The notes below the pieces were generated by a model. It worked only from the letters and a program-made list of their open reading frames with translations. It searched no databases and was not told where the DNA came from. Below, one piece after another: positions 44,405 to 53,138 of a DNA stretch of 64,000 nt. This DNA comes from Gallionella sp. (GTDB lineage Bacteria; Pseudomonadota; Gammaproteobacteria; Burkholderiales; Gallionellaceae). Position 1 is the stretch's first letter; each line of letters begins with the position of its first letter. A program made the position numbers and the translations under genes. The stretch lies in assembly GCA_028687335.1 (NCBI GenBank), contig JAQUAI010000001.1:62001-126000 (forward strand), written 5' to 3'.

Positions 44405-44892
44405 GAAATTTGCTGATTGTTTTATTTTGCCTGCTGCCATCCCTGTCTTTTGCTGGTGAAGCAAAAGATATGGCGGAGGACCCTGTACTGGAAAAACGCA
44501 TGATCGGTTTGGCCGACAAGCTGCGCTGTCTGGTTTGCCAGAATGAGTCACTGGCAAGTTCGCATGCCGAATTGGCGGAAGATTTGCGCCGAGAAGTGCG
44601 CGAGCAGATGCAAAAAGGGATGAGTGATCAGGAAATTATCGACTATCTGGTTTCCCGTTACGGTGATTTCGTGCTGTACGATCCGCCCGTTAAAAAAACA
44701 ACGCTATTGTTGTGGTATGGCCCATTCGCGTTATTGCTGATTGGCTCCGGCGTACTTGTGTATCAGCTGCGCAAACGTAAAGATGCGGTGGCGGATGAAG
44801 TTGCCATCACCGATGCAGACTCGCAACGCGCCGCCGCACTGTTGCGCGAAACTCCCGAACAGACATCTCAAGCGAAAGACTCTCAAGCATGA
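44401..44892 (+). CDS. ccmH: Cytochrome c maturation protein CcmH
   Basis: 'LRCLVCQNESLASSHAELAEDLRREVREQ' (CxxC), 'YLVSRYGDFVLYDPP'. Confidence 0.97.
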   Translation: MRNLLIVLFCLLPSLSFAGEAKDMAEDPVLEKRMIGLADKLRCLVCQNESLASSHAELAEDLRREVREQMQKGMSDQEIIDYLVSRYGDFVLYDPPVKKTTLLLWYGPFALLLIGSGVLVYQLRKRKDAVADEVAITDADSQRAAALLRETPEQTSQAKDSQA

Positions 44893-46157
44893 CCATTTTT
44901 TGGATTATCTGTGTAGCGCTAGTATTGCTTGCACTGCTGTTCGTCCTACTACCATTGTGGCGTGGCGCGGCGCGCAACAATGATGTGCTGCGCGATGCGG
45001 CCAACCTTGACGTGTTGCGCGATCAATCCGCCGAACTTGATGCCGACCTGAAGAACGGACTGCTAACCAGCGAAGCTTATGAGCAAGCTCAGCGCGAGTT
45101 GCAGTCGCGCCTGCTGCAAGAAGTTAAAGGTGAAGATGCTGCGGCAGTGGCTCCGCAGCGACACCCAGCCAAAGTGCTGGCTGTTGTTTTGGCCGTTATT
45201 CTACCTCTACTAGCTGTGCCGCTTTATATGGCGCTGGGCAACACCAAAGCAATGATGCCGCAGGAAGAAGAGCTGGCAATTGCCGAAGGTTTTGGCGTAA
45301 TTCGCTCCGAAGCCGCTTTGCAAGAGCTGGAAAAAAAGATGGAGCGTCTGCCGGAAAATCCCGATGGATGGTTGTTGTTAGCGCGCTCGTATAGTGAATT
45401 ACAGCGATTCCCAGATGCGATACGCGCATACCAAAACTTGGTGAAACTGGTGCCGAACGAAGCACAACTGTGGACAGACTATGCCGACGTTAGCGCCATG
45501 AACAATGGACAGTCACTGCTTGGCGAGCCCACCAAGTACCTCGACAAAGCATTGCAGTTGGACGGCAACAACACCTCCGCACTGGCACTCTCCGGCTCGG
45601 CGGCAATGGAGCGTGGTGATTATTTTGCGGCAGTTCAGCACTGGCAAAAATTGATCGCACTGTTGCCAGCGGATTATCCGGATCTTCAAATGATTCAAGG
45701 TGGTGTCGATCAGGCACGCGAGTTTCTTTCCAAACAAAAAGGCGGCAAGGAAAAGCTGGCGCAATTTGATGCGGGCGTGAGCGTGGAAAAACAACAGCCG
45801 GTTGATATGAGCAAAGCGATCAGCGGCAGCGTGATCTTAAGTCCGACGCTGTCCGCTCAAGTTGCGCCTACCGATACCGTATTCATTCTGGCGCGCGCAG
45901 CAAATGGCCCCAAGATGCCGCTGGCGGTGTTGCGCAAGCAAGTGAAAGACTTGCCACTGGAGTTCACCTTGGATGACAGCATGGCGATGCAACCGCAACT
46001 TAAGCTTTCTGGTTTTGATCAGCTTGTTGTTGTGGCGCGCGTTGCAAAATCCGGCGGCCCCGTTGCTCAGCCCGGTGATTTGCAAGGTATGACAAATGTA
46101 CCGGTCACCCCAGGCAGCAAAGGTTTGCAGATCGTGATCGATACCGTGGTGAAGTAA
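44889..46157 (+). CDS. ccmI: Cytochrome c maturation protein CcmI (TPR)
   Basis: N-terminal TM, TPR-like region 'NPDGWLLLARSYSELQRFPDAIRAYQNLV', follows ccmH. Confidence 0.93.
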   Translation: MTIFWIICVALVLLALLFVLLPLWRGAARNNDVLRDAANLDVLRDQSAELDADLKNGLLTSEAYEQAQRELQSRLLQEVKGEDAAAVAPQRHPAKVLAVVLAVILPLLAVPLYMALGNTKAMMPQEEELAIAEGFGVIRSEAALQELEKKMERLPENPDGWLLLARSYSELQRFPDAIRAYQNLVKLVPNEAQLWTDYADVSAMNNGQSLLGEPTKYLDKALQLDGNNTSALALSGSAAMERGDYFAAVQHWQKLIALLPADYPDLQMIQGGVDQAREFLSKQKGGKEKLAQFDAGVSVEKQQPVDMSKAISGSVILSPTLSAQVAPTDTVFILARAANGPKMPLAVLRKQVKDLPLEFTLDDSMAMQPQLKLSGFDQLVVVARVAKSGGPVAQPGDLQGMTNVPVTPGSKGLQIVIDTVVK

Positions 46158-46235
46158 AGTCACCGCCTGTAAAAATCGAGGCACTGGATACCATGGAAAT
46201 TCAGTTGTTCAGATTTTTCAGGAGTGTGTAAATCG

Positions 46236-46463
46236 CTAGTAGCGTTCAATTGCTACCCGAATTCGGTGAATGGTGTCTTCCATCCGAGCTTTTTTGGTAA
46301 CTTCCAACCCGAGGCTTTGTGCGATTTTACGAATTATGGATGGATCAAGCGGGACACCACCTGCGTCAATCGCCGCGATCAACTGCTTGGCGCGGCGAAT
46401 TTCTGGCGGCATATTGTCTTGCGGCTTAAGCAAAGCCAAAACGCGAGTAATAAAAGAGTTCAT
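46236..46463 (-). CDS. Hypothetical protein (75 aa)
   Basis: Isolated ORF 'MNSFITRVLALLKPQDNMPPEIRRAKQLIAAIDAGGVPLDPSIIRKIAQSLGLEV...'; plausible composition. Confidence 0.5.
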   Translation of the reverse strand: MNSFITRVLALLKPQDNMPPEIRRAKQLIAAIDAGGVPLDPSIIRKIAQSLGLEVTKKARMEDTIHRIRVAIERY

Positions 46464-46551
46464 GTTCGGCAGCCTTAATTCAATACTGGACGGATGTAAT
46501 TCTAGCCAGTCTCCTCAAAGTTTGAGTTTTACAGCTTTTCAGTCCCCATTA

Positions 46552-46791
46552 TCATTCCTTCAATACCGGAGCCTCATTGAGCTGCACACTGATACGCACA
46601 TCCCCAAGGGATACCACTGAACCAGAGCGTATTTTTGCGGTTTTGCGCAACTCGACTTGACCATCGACGAAAACCACGCCCTCAGCCACCAAAGCTTTAC
46701 CAGCCCCACCGCTGTCGCACAATCCGACTATTTTAAGCAATTGGTTAAGCTCTACAAACTCACCGTTTAGCTGAAATTCGGTTTTCTGCAT
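46552..46791 (-). CDS. S4-domain RNA-binding protein (YbcJ-like)
   Basis: 'FVELNQLLKIVGLCDSGGAGKALVAEGVVFVDGQVELRKTAKIRSGSVV'; start at MQKTEF (46791). Confidence 0.85.
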   Translation of the reverse strand: MQKTEFQLNGEFVELNQLLKIVGLCDSGGAGKALVAEGVVFVDGQVELRKTAKIRSGSVVSLGDVRISVQLNEAPVLKE

Positions 46792-47017
46792 GGCAATGAT
46801 GGCTCCGTATCTTGTGGATTTTGAAAAAATGCTTGTGACCGTAAGGAGGTCTGTATATAGGACCGATTTCCAGCCCTGCATCCATTGTTTCGCACGCATT
46901 ACAATGTCGTCCATGAAGCGTACTGCAATACCAACTCACGGATTTTTTTCTTCTCTGATGCCTTGTGTTACAAGGGTATCAATGCCGCCCCGCGACATTC
47001 TCAATGTTGAGCGCAAA

Positions 47018-47047
47018 AGAAAAGGCCTCGCATCGCTGCAAGGCCTT
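47018..47047 (-). terminator. Intrinsic terminator after tRNA-Asn
   Basis: Minus strand AAGGCCTTGC-AGCGAT-GCGAGGCCTT followed by TTTCTTTT-like tract. Confidence 0.75.
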
Positions 47048-47055
47048 GATTTTCT

Positions 47056-47131
47056 TGGCTCCCCGACCTGGACTCGAACCAGGGACCTGCGGATTAACAG
47101 TCCGTCGCTCTACCGACTGAGCTATCAGGGA
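47056..47131 (-). tRNA. tRNA-Asn (anticodon GTT)
   Basis: Minus strand TCCCTGATAGCTCAGTCGGTAGAGCGACGGACTGTTAATCCGCAGGTCCCTGGTTCGAGTCCAGGTCGGGGAGCCA. Confidence 0.97.
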
Positions 47132-47192
47132 ATGAAGAGGTGCGCATGATAGTGATTTTGCTTTGCTCGGTCAACCCTAAATTGGGGCAATT

Positions 47193-48941
47193 ATGCGTTG
47201 GCTGAAGCGGACTATTCTGGCGGTGATAACTTTGTTGGTGCTGGTCATGGCATTGATCTTCATTACGCCGCTGGATACATATATACCGGAAATTGAGCGC
47301 CGCGTCGGTGCGCAAATACAAGAGCCAGTGCGGGTAGGGGCTGTGCAGCTGGGTTTGTTTCCACTTCCTCATCTGGACTTGAAGAATGTGCGCGTCGGAC
47401 GCACGCCCAGTTTGCAGGCGGACGAGGTGGAAATCGAGTTGTCGCTCGTCGCGTTGATGAGTGGTGAGTTGGTGTTGCATCGGGTTTCAGTGTCGGGTGG
47501 TGTTGTTTATTTGCATGAGTTACAACTTTGGCTGGCCCGATTTATTTCTTTCCCGCATACCCAGTCGATACGGTTCACGGAGTTTCAGTTTCGCGGTGTG
47601 ACGTTAATGATCAAAGGCGTTGCTTTGGATAGGCTGGAGGGGAAGGTTGAGCTGGATGAGCGCGGCCAATTGCGACGAATATGGTTGGCAGCGGATGAGC
47701 AAAAGCTGGTGGTGAGCGCTGTTCCTGTTGCGACGAAGGTGGATGTGCAACACCTGCCAGTGCTGGCATTTGAGGTGCATGGAAAAAATTGGCAGCCACC
47801 CTTGATGACGGACTTACCGCTCATGGAGCATGTGGAGGCCAGTGGTGTGCTCGATGGGAATAAGGTTGATGTTCGTTTATTCAATTTATCCACGTCATCG
47901 GCACATGCGACAGGCAGTGCTTTACTCGATTTTGCAATGCCTTGGCGGGTGAGTGCCGAATTAAAAGAGAGTGAGATTTCGTTGCCGCCAATATTGGCAA
48001 TGCTGAATTACCCCGCCACTTCACGTGGCACCTTTCAGGCGCGCGGTGCGGTTCAGAGTGAGGGGGCATCTTTGGATGAGATGCAAAAAAACCTTCGCTT
48101 TAACGGGCGGTTTGCATTGCGTCAGGCGGAAGTTAATCTGGTGAAAGAAACAGGGAAGCCGTTTGTCATTGACGCACTTGATGCTCAGCTCGGTATGGAT
48201 GAGGCAGTGGTATCGCTAAGCGACATTCATACCCGTCTTTATGACGGGCAGGCATCGGGAAAGTTAATGTTAGATCGGGCCACGCTTGGGCTGAGCGTGC
48301 AAGGCGTTGTGAAAAATGTGAATTTGCAACCTTTGATTGCCTCGCTGTCGAGCGAGGTGTTGTTGTCTGGACGAGCAGATGCACAAACGGAATTTCGCTT
48401 GCAGTTGCGAGACTTCGAAAAGTTTCCGGCAAATGTTCGGCTACAGGCTGATTTCCAAATGCGTAACGGCGTATTGCAGAAGGTGGACCTTGAGCAGGTT
48501 GCTAAAAATCCTGCGCAGTCTTACGCAAGTCAGGGGGCGACCAAGTTTGATCAATTAAACGGGCGAGTTCAGGTTGACGGTAATGGTTATCACTTTCGTC
48601 AAATCGCTCTAGCTTCCGGCTCGTTGAATGCGGAGGGGCGCTTGGATGTTTCGCCTAATATGGCATTGAAAGGCATGCTTGATGCCGATGTAAAAGGTAC
48701 TGCGGGTTTGGTTAGTATGCCTATGGTGATTAGCGGAACGTTAGATAAGCCGAGTGTCAGTCCCAGCGGTACGGCCTTGGCCGGCGCGGCGGTTGGGACG
48801 GCGATGCTGGGGCCAGGGTTGGGCACGGCACTGGGTGTCAAGATCGGCGGATTTCTGCACAAACTATTTGGCAGCGATGATGCGCCCGCGAATAAAAAAG
48901 CGATGCATCCGAAGCAAAGTGAAAAACCATCTAAGCCGTGA
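47193..48941 (+). CDS. AsmA-like family protein
   Basis: N-terminal TM 'TILAVITLLVLVMALIFITPLDTYIPEIERRVGAQIQEPVRVGAVQLGLFPLPHLDLKNVRVG', C-terminal AsmA-type repeats. Confidence 0.88.
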   Translation: MRWLKRTILAVITLLVLVMALIFITPLDTYIPEIERRVGAQIQEPVRVGAVQLGLFPLPHLDLKNVRVGRTPSLQADEVEIELSLVALMSGELVLHRVSVSGGVVYLHELQLWLARFISFPHTQSIRFTEFQFRGVTLMIKGVALDRLEGKVELDERGQLRRIWLAADEQKLVVSAVPVATKVDVQHLPVLAFEVHGKNWQPPLMTDLPLMEHVEASGVLDGNKVDVRLFNLSTSSAHATGSALLDFAMPWRVSAELKESEISLPPILAMLNYPATSRGTFQARGAVQSEGASLDEMQKNLRFNGRFALRQAEVNLVKETGKPFVIDALDAQLGMDEAVVSLSDIHTRLYDGQASGKLMLDRATLGLSVQGVVKNVNLQPLIASLSSEVLLSGRADAQTEFRLQLRDFEKFPANVRLQADFQMRNGVLQKVDLEQVAKNPAQSYASQGATKFDQLNGRVQVDGNGYHFRQIALASGSLNAEGRLDVSPNMALKGMLDADVKGTAGLVSMPMVISGTLDKPSVSPSGTALAGAAVGTAMLGPGLGTALGVKIGGFLHKLFGSDDAPANKKAMHPKQSEKPSKP

Positions 48942-48975
48942 TACATCGCCTATTGTCGTGAGTTAGAATAAAGCT

Positions 48976-51900
48976 ATGGACACAAAAGCCGTATTTATCA
49001 GAACGCCGAAAGGTGAAGACGAAGCTCGCAATCGCACATCGCTGCTTTCTGGCGATATTAAGCGCGCGTTACTAATGGTCGACGGTACCGCCACGGCGGG
49101 CGAGATCAGCAAGCGTGCCGCGCCCAGCTTACGTCAGGTATTGGATGAGATGGTCGACGAGTTACAACGCGCCGGTTTCATACAAGATAAGGCCAAAGCC
49201 GCCAATATTCCCAAGATGGTTGTGCCGCAACGCCCACCCGCCACACTAAAAAAACCAGCTGAAGACAGCGGCGAAGAGCTTGATTTTACTGCCGCCTATA
49301 AAGCACCTACTGCCGAAGTTTTAGCCGCCGAAGCGGCTCGGCTTGCAGCTGAAAAATCACAGGCAGAAGCGGTAGCTAAAGCCAAAGTGGAAGCTGAGGC
49401 AGCAGCCAAACTTAAAGCTGAGGCAGAGCAAGCGCGACAAAAGGCGGCGGATGAAGCCAAAGCTCGCGAAGCCGCTGAAAAACAAGCACGGGCAGAAGCC
49501 GATGCAGCACGATTAAAAGCCGAGCAAGAGTCTGCACGCGTGAAAGCTGAGTTGGTCGCAGCCAAAGCTAAAGCCGAGGTGGAAGCGCAAGCGGCTCGCC
49601 GTCAAGCAGAAGAGGAAGCAGCTCGCGCCAAAGTCGAAGCCGAACAAGTCCGACAAAAAGCAGCAGAAGCGAGCGCTCGCGAAGAAGCCGAGAAACAGGC
49701 GCGCGCACAAGCCGAAGCTGAGCGCCGTAAAGCCGAAGAGGAAGTTGCGCGCGCGCGCGCCGAACTGGAGGCGGCGAAAGCCAAAGCCGAGGCGGAGACA
49801 CGCGCACGTGAAGCAGCCGAAAAGAAAGCACGTGAAGAAGCTGATATTGCGCGTCGCAAGGCCGAGGAAGAAGCGCAAGTTGCTCGCCGTCAAGCGGAGG
49901 AAGAGGCTGCAAAAGTGAAGGCAGCAGCAGACGCAGCGAGAGTTCAAGCTGAGGCCGAGGCGCACGCACGCGAAGAAGCAGAAAAGAAAGCACGCGAAGA
50001 AGCAGAAGTTGCACGTCGCAAGGCAGAAGAAGAGGTGCAAGCTGCCCGCCGTAAAGCCGAAGAAGAGGTGGCTCAGGCAAAGGCTGAGGCGGAGGCGGCA
50101 CGCCGCAAAGCGGAGCAAGAAGCTGAAGAGGCACGTCGCCGAGCTGAAGAGGCCGCAGCACAAGCTAAAGCTGAGGCGGAGGCTGCCAAAGCCAAGGCTG
50201 AGACCGAGGCGCGCGCAAGGGCGGAAGCCGAAAGGCTAGCGCGCGAAGAGGCTGAGTCTGCACGTCGTAAGGCGGAAGAGGAAGCCGCTGATTTGCGGAG
50301 AAAGGCTGAGGAAGCCGCAGCGCAAGCCAAGGCTGAAGCCGAGGCGGCGCGCCGCAAAGCCGAAGAGGAAACGGCCAAAGCCAAAGCTGAGGCGGAAGAA
50401 GCTAAGCGTGCCGCTGAAGCCGCTGCGGCGCAGGCCAAAGTGGAGGCTGAGGAAGCGCGTCGCAATGCGGAGCAGGCTGCTGCACAGGCGAAAGCGGAAG
50501 CGGAAGAGGCTAAGCGGAAAGCCGAAGCAGAGGCGCAGGCCCGTGAGGAAGTTGAGAAAAAAGCGCGTGCCGAAGCTGAGGCGGCGCGTCATCAGGCAGA
50601 GCAAGAGGCGGCTCGCGTGCGAGCCGAGCTAGAGGAAGCCAAAGCACATGCCGCAGCTGAAGCACGCGCACGTGATGAAGTTGAGCAGAAATCTCGCGCC
50701 GAGGCGGAGGCTTTGCGCCTCAAGACTTTGCAGGAATTCGAAGCGTTGCAGCAGGCCACACGGGATTCTGAGGTGCAGTCCCAATCCCAAGCCGCTGATG
50801 AGCAGATCATGCAAGATGCGGCGGATGCCGCGCTGCTAAGTTCAATTGCCAGCTTTACCCAAACCAGTATTGATGATCATGCACATAAGACACACGATGC
50901 CGATAGCGCATCGCGTTCAACCAGTGCCACAGTCTTGTTTTTCGATGTGGTTGGCTATACAAAAAAATCTGTCAAAAAACAAATTGCGCTGAAGAAGCAA
51001 TTCAATCAGTTGGTGTCCGATATTCTTGCGGCAGTTGGGCAGGGTGAACGCCTGATTCTGGATACCGGCGATGGCGCAGCGATTGGATTTTTGGATCATC
51101 CCGAAGATGCACTGGAAACCGCGCGTCAGTTCCGTGACCGTGTAACGGCTAACGATCATGCCGAATTTCCCGATATGAATGTGCGTATTGGTATTCATCT
51201 TGGGCCGATCAATGTTGTTAAAGACATGAACGGTCAAAGCAATATGGTCGGCGACGGCATCAATGATGCGCAGCGTGTGATGAGTTTTTCGGGTACCGAC
51301 CAAATTTACGTTTCGCGTCCGTATTTTGATTTTGTTTCTCGGCTTAGTGACGATTATGCCGACTTGTTTGAGTATCGAGGTTCGCAAAAAGACAAACATG
51401 GACGCCCCCATCAGGTCTACGAATTATTGGGGGCAGCACCCAAGACGAGCCAAACTCCTTCCACATTTTCGGTCGATAATGCGGCGGCAGCGGTCAGCTT
51501 GGATCCCTTCACTTTTGCGTTGCCCGAAGAGGTGCCCGTAGCAGTCGCTGTAGTAGAACCTGCGGTTGACGATGCTGTCGCTACTGATGAGGCAAAGCTG
51601 TTGAAAGAGGTTGGGCAAGTGATGCAGGAAACGGCCAAGCCTGTTGAGGATTCGCCCACCAAGAAACAAGCGGTTAAAGAAGTGGCTAAAGCGCACATGC
51701 CCTCGGAAGATGAGGTGGCAAAACTGGCGGAAGAGCAGGCTTTGGCTTGGGCGCGGGCAGAGCAGCGTGCTTTGGAGTCTGCGCGCCATGAAACCGTCGA
51801 GCAGCAGGCGGTAGTAGCCAAACAAAGTCAGCCGCAATCAACACCTACGATACCGGTTGCTGCACGACGCAAACCGTTGCCTATCGGAAAAATAGTTGCG

Positions 51901-53070
51901 GGTGCTCTGGTGGTATTCATCTTGGCACTATTTATCGCGCCGCTGGTGATGCCTATGCAGCATTACGGCAAACAAATCGAAGCTGCCTTGGCTGACAAAC
52001 TTCAACAGCCGGTCAAGATCGGTAGTGTGAGCGGGCGCTTATTGCCGACACCGCGTTTAGATTTGTCCGATGTAAGTATTGGTAAAGAGCAAAAAATTAA
52101 AATTGAGCATGCTCGGCTCGATTTTGCTTTCTCAGCTTTATTCTCCGACGATAAGCGCGTCAAAGGTATTCAACTAGATGGCTGGCAGGTAAGCGGTACA
52201 TCGTTGCTGGATGCGCTGGCGTGGTTCAAGCAAAGCGTTGCTGATCCGGCCAATCCGATTGGTGTGGTTGCGCTATCGGGCGGCTCAGTTAATAACGAAG
52301 GACTGGCAATCAACGATGTTGCAGGCACTGTCACCTTTGATAAATCGGCAGCTTTTGGTGGTGCAAAGCTAACTGCTGAAGGGGGGCGTTATCAGTTGGA
52401 CATCGGTGGGGCCCAAGCCGAGCAATACCCGCTGGCCGTGACGATGCGCAGCGGTGCATTACCGTTGTTACCGGCTTGGTCATTCGACGACTTTTCGGCA
52501 AAGGGAGTGATTGCCGCCGATGGCTTGGTGTTGAGTGAAATCGACGGACGCATCTTGGGCGGTATGCTGAACGGCGATGCAAAAGTAACTTGGGGTTCCG
52601 GCTGGCAAGTTAAGGTGACATTGATCGGCAAAACACTGACGTTGGCGAATTTGAATTCTGTATTGAGTGGTGATGCGGATGCCACTTTGCACCTTACTTC
52701 ACAGGCAGCCAAGTTGGTTGATTTGCCCAGCAAGGCGCGCATGGATGGCACGTTTGAAATTAAAGCTGGTGTGCTTACTGGGGCGGATATGGTGGAGACT
52801 GCACGTTTGCGTAGCCGCGATCCTCAGCCTGGTGGGCGCACACATTTTGATACGGTAACGGGGCAAATCAGCTATAACGACAATCAGTATCGTTTGCGTC
52901 AAATCAGGTTGTCTGCGGGGGTATTGAAGGCAACAGGCGAAGTGGATATTGCGCCGCCGCAAGTGAGCGGACGCATCTCAGCTGATCTGAGTGCTTTGGC
53001 TGGGTTGGGCAATGTTCCGCTGATTTTGGGCGGAACAACACAAAGCCTGTCTTTGCGCGCCGCGCGATAA
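48976..53070 (+). CDS. 1364-aa multidomain protein: N-terminal small domain - Ala/Glu/Lys coiled coil - class III adenylate/guanylate cyclase - TM - AsmA-like domain
   Basis: Coiled coil about 49.3-50.8 kb ('RKAEEEVAQAKAEAEAARRKAEQEAEEARRRAEE...'); cyclase about 50.9-51.43 kb ('VLFFDVVGYTKKS...LILDTGDGAAIGF...MVGDGINDAQRVMSFSG...'); TM 'IVAGALVVFILALFIAPLVM' about 51.9 kb; AsmA-like region to the C-terminus. Confidence 0.88.
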   Translation: MDTKAVFIRTPKGEDEARNRTSLLSGDIKRALLMVDGTATAGEISKRAAPSLRQVLDEMVDELQRAGFIQDKAKAANIPKMVVPQRPPATLKKPAEDSGEELDFTAAYKAPTAEVLAAEAARLAAEKSQAEAVAKAKVEAEAAAKLKAEAEQARQKAADEAKAREAAEKQARAEADAARLKAEQESARVKAELVAAKAKAEVEAQAARRQAEEEAARAKVEAEQVRQKAAEASAREEAEKQARAQAEAERRKAEEEVARARAELEAAKAKAEAETRAREAAEKKAREEADIARRKAEEEAQVARRQAEEEAAKVKAAADAARVQAEAEAHAREEAEKKAREEAEVARRKAEEEVQAARRKAEEEVAQAKAEAEAARRKAEQEAEEARRRAEEAAAQAKAEAEAAKAKAETEARARAEAERLAREEAESARRKAEEEAADLRRKAEEAAAQAKAEAEAARRKAEEETAKAKAEAEEAKRAAEAAAAQAKVEAEEARRNAEQAAAQAKAEAEEAKRKAEAEAQAREEVEKKARAEAEAARHQAEQEAARVRAELEEAKAHAAAEARARDEVEQKSRAEAEALRLKTLQEFEALQQATRDSEVQSQSQAADEQIMQDAADAALLSSIASFTQTSIDDHAHKTHDADSASRSTSATVLFFDVVGYTKKSVKKQIALKKQFNQLVSDILAAVGQGERLILDTGDGAAIGFLDHPEDALETARQFRDRVTANDHAEFPDMNVRIGIHLGPINVVKDMNGQSNMVGDGINDAQRVMSFSGTDQIYVSRPYFDFVSRLSDDYADLFEYRGSQKDKHGRPHQVYELLGAAPKTSQTPSTFSVDNAAAAVSLDPFTFALPEEVPVAVAVVEPAVDDAVATDEAKLLKEVGQVMQETAKPVEDSPTKKQAVKEVAKAHMPSEDEVAKLAEEQALAWARAEQRALESARHETVEQQAVVAKQSQPQSTPTIPVAARRKPLPIGKIVAGALVVFILALFIAPLVMPMQHYGKQIEAALADKLQQPVKIGSVSGRLLPTPRLDLSDVSIGKEQKIKIEHARLDFAFSALFSDDKRVKGIQLDGWQVSGTSLLDALAWFKQSVADPANPIGVVALSGGSVNNEGLAINDVAGTVTFDKSAAFGGAKLTAEGGRYQLDIGGAQAEQYPLAVTMRSGALPLLPAWSFDDFSAKGVIAADGLVLSEIDGRILGGMLNGDAKVTWGSGWQVKVTLIGKTLTLANLNSVLSGDADATLHLTSQAAKLVDLPSKARMDGTFEIKAGVLTGADMVETARLRSRDPQPGGRTHFDTVTGQISYNDNQYRLRQIRLSAGVLKATGEVDIAPPQVSGRISADLSALAGLGNVPLILGGTTQSLSLRAAR

Positions 53071-53089
53071 GTCTTTGCCTTTCTCAAAC

Positions 53090-53118
53090 AAAAAGCCCGT
53101 CATAACGACGGGCTTTTT
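53090..53118. terminator. Bidirectional intrinsic terminator between convergent genes
   Basis: AAAAAGCCCGTC-ATAAC-GACGGGCTTTTT, perfect 12-bp arms. Confidence 0.9.
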
Positions 53119-53138
53119 ACATTTTGGTGAGAGCTATA

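Noticed and set aside
49513-50632. Many long antisense/alternate-frame ORFs (e.g. 49513..50163 -, 49568..50161 -, 50073..50465 -) across the coiled-coil gene
   Set aside because: Artefact of the repetitive GCN/GAR/AAR codon composition of the sense strand; they lack plausible starts and have low-complexity Cys/Leu/Ser-rich translations
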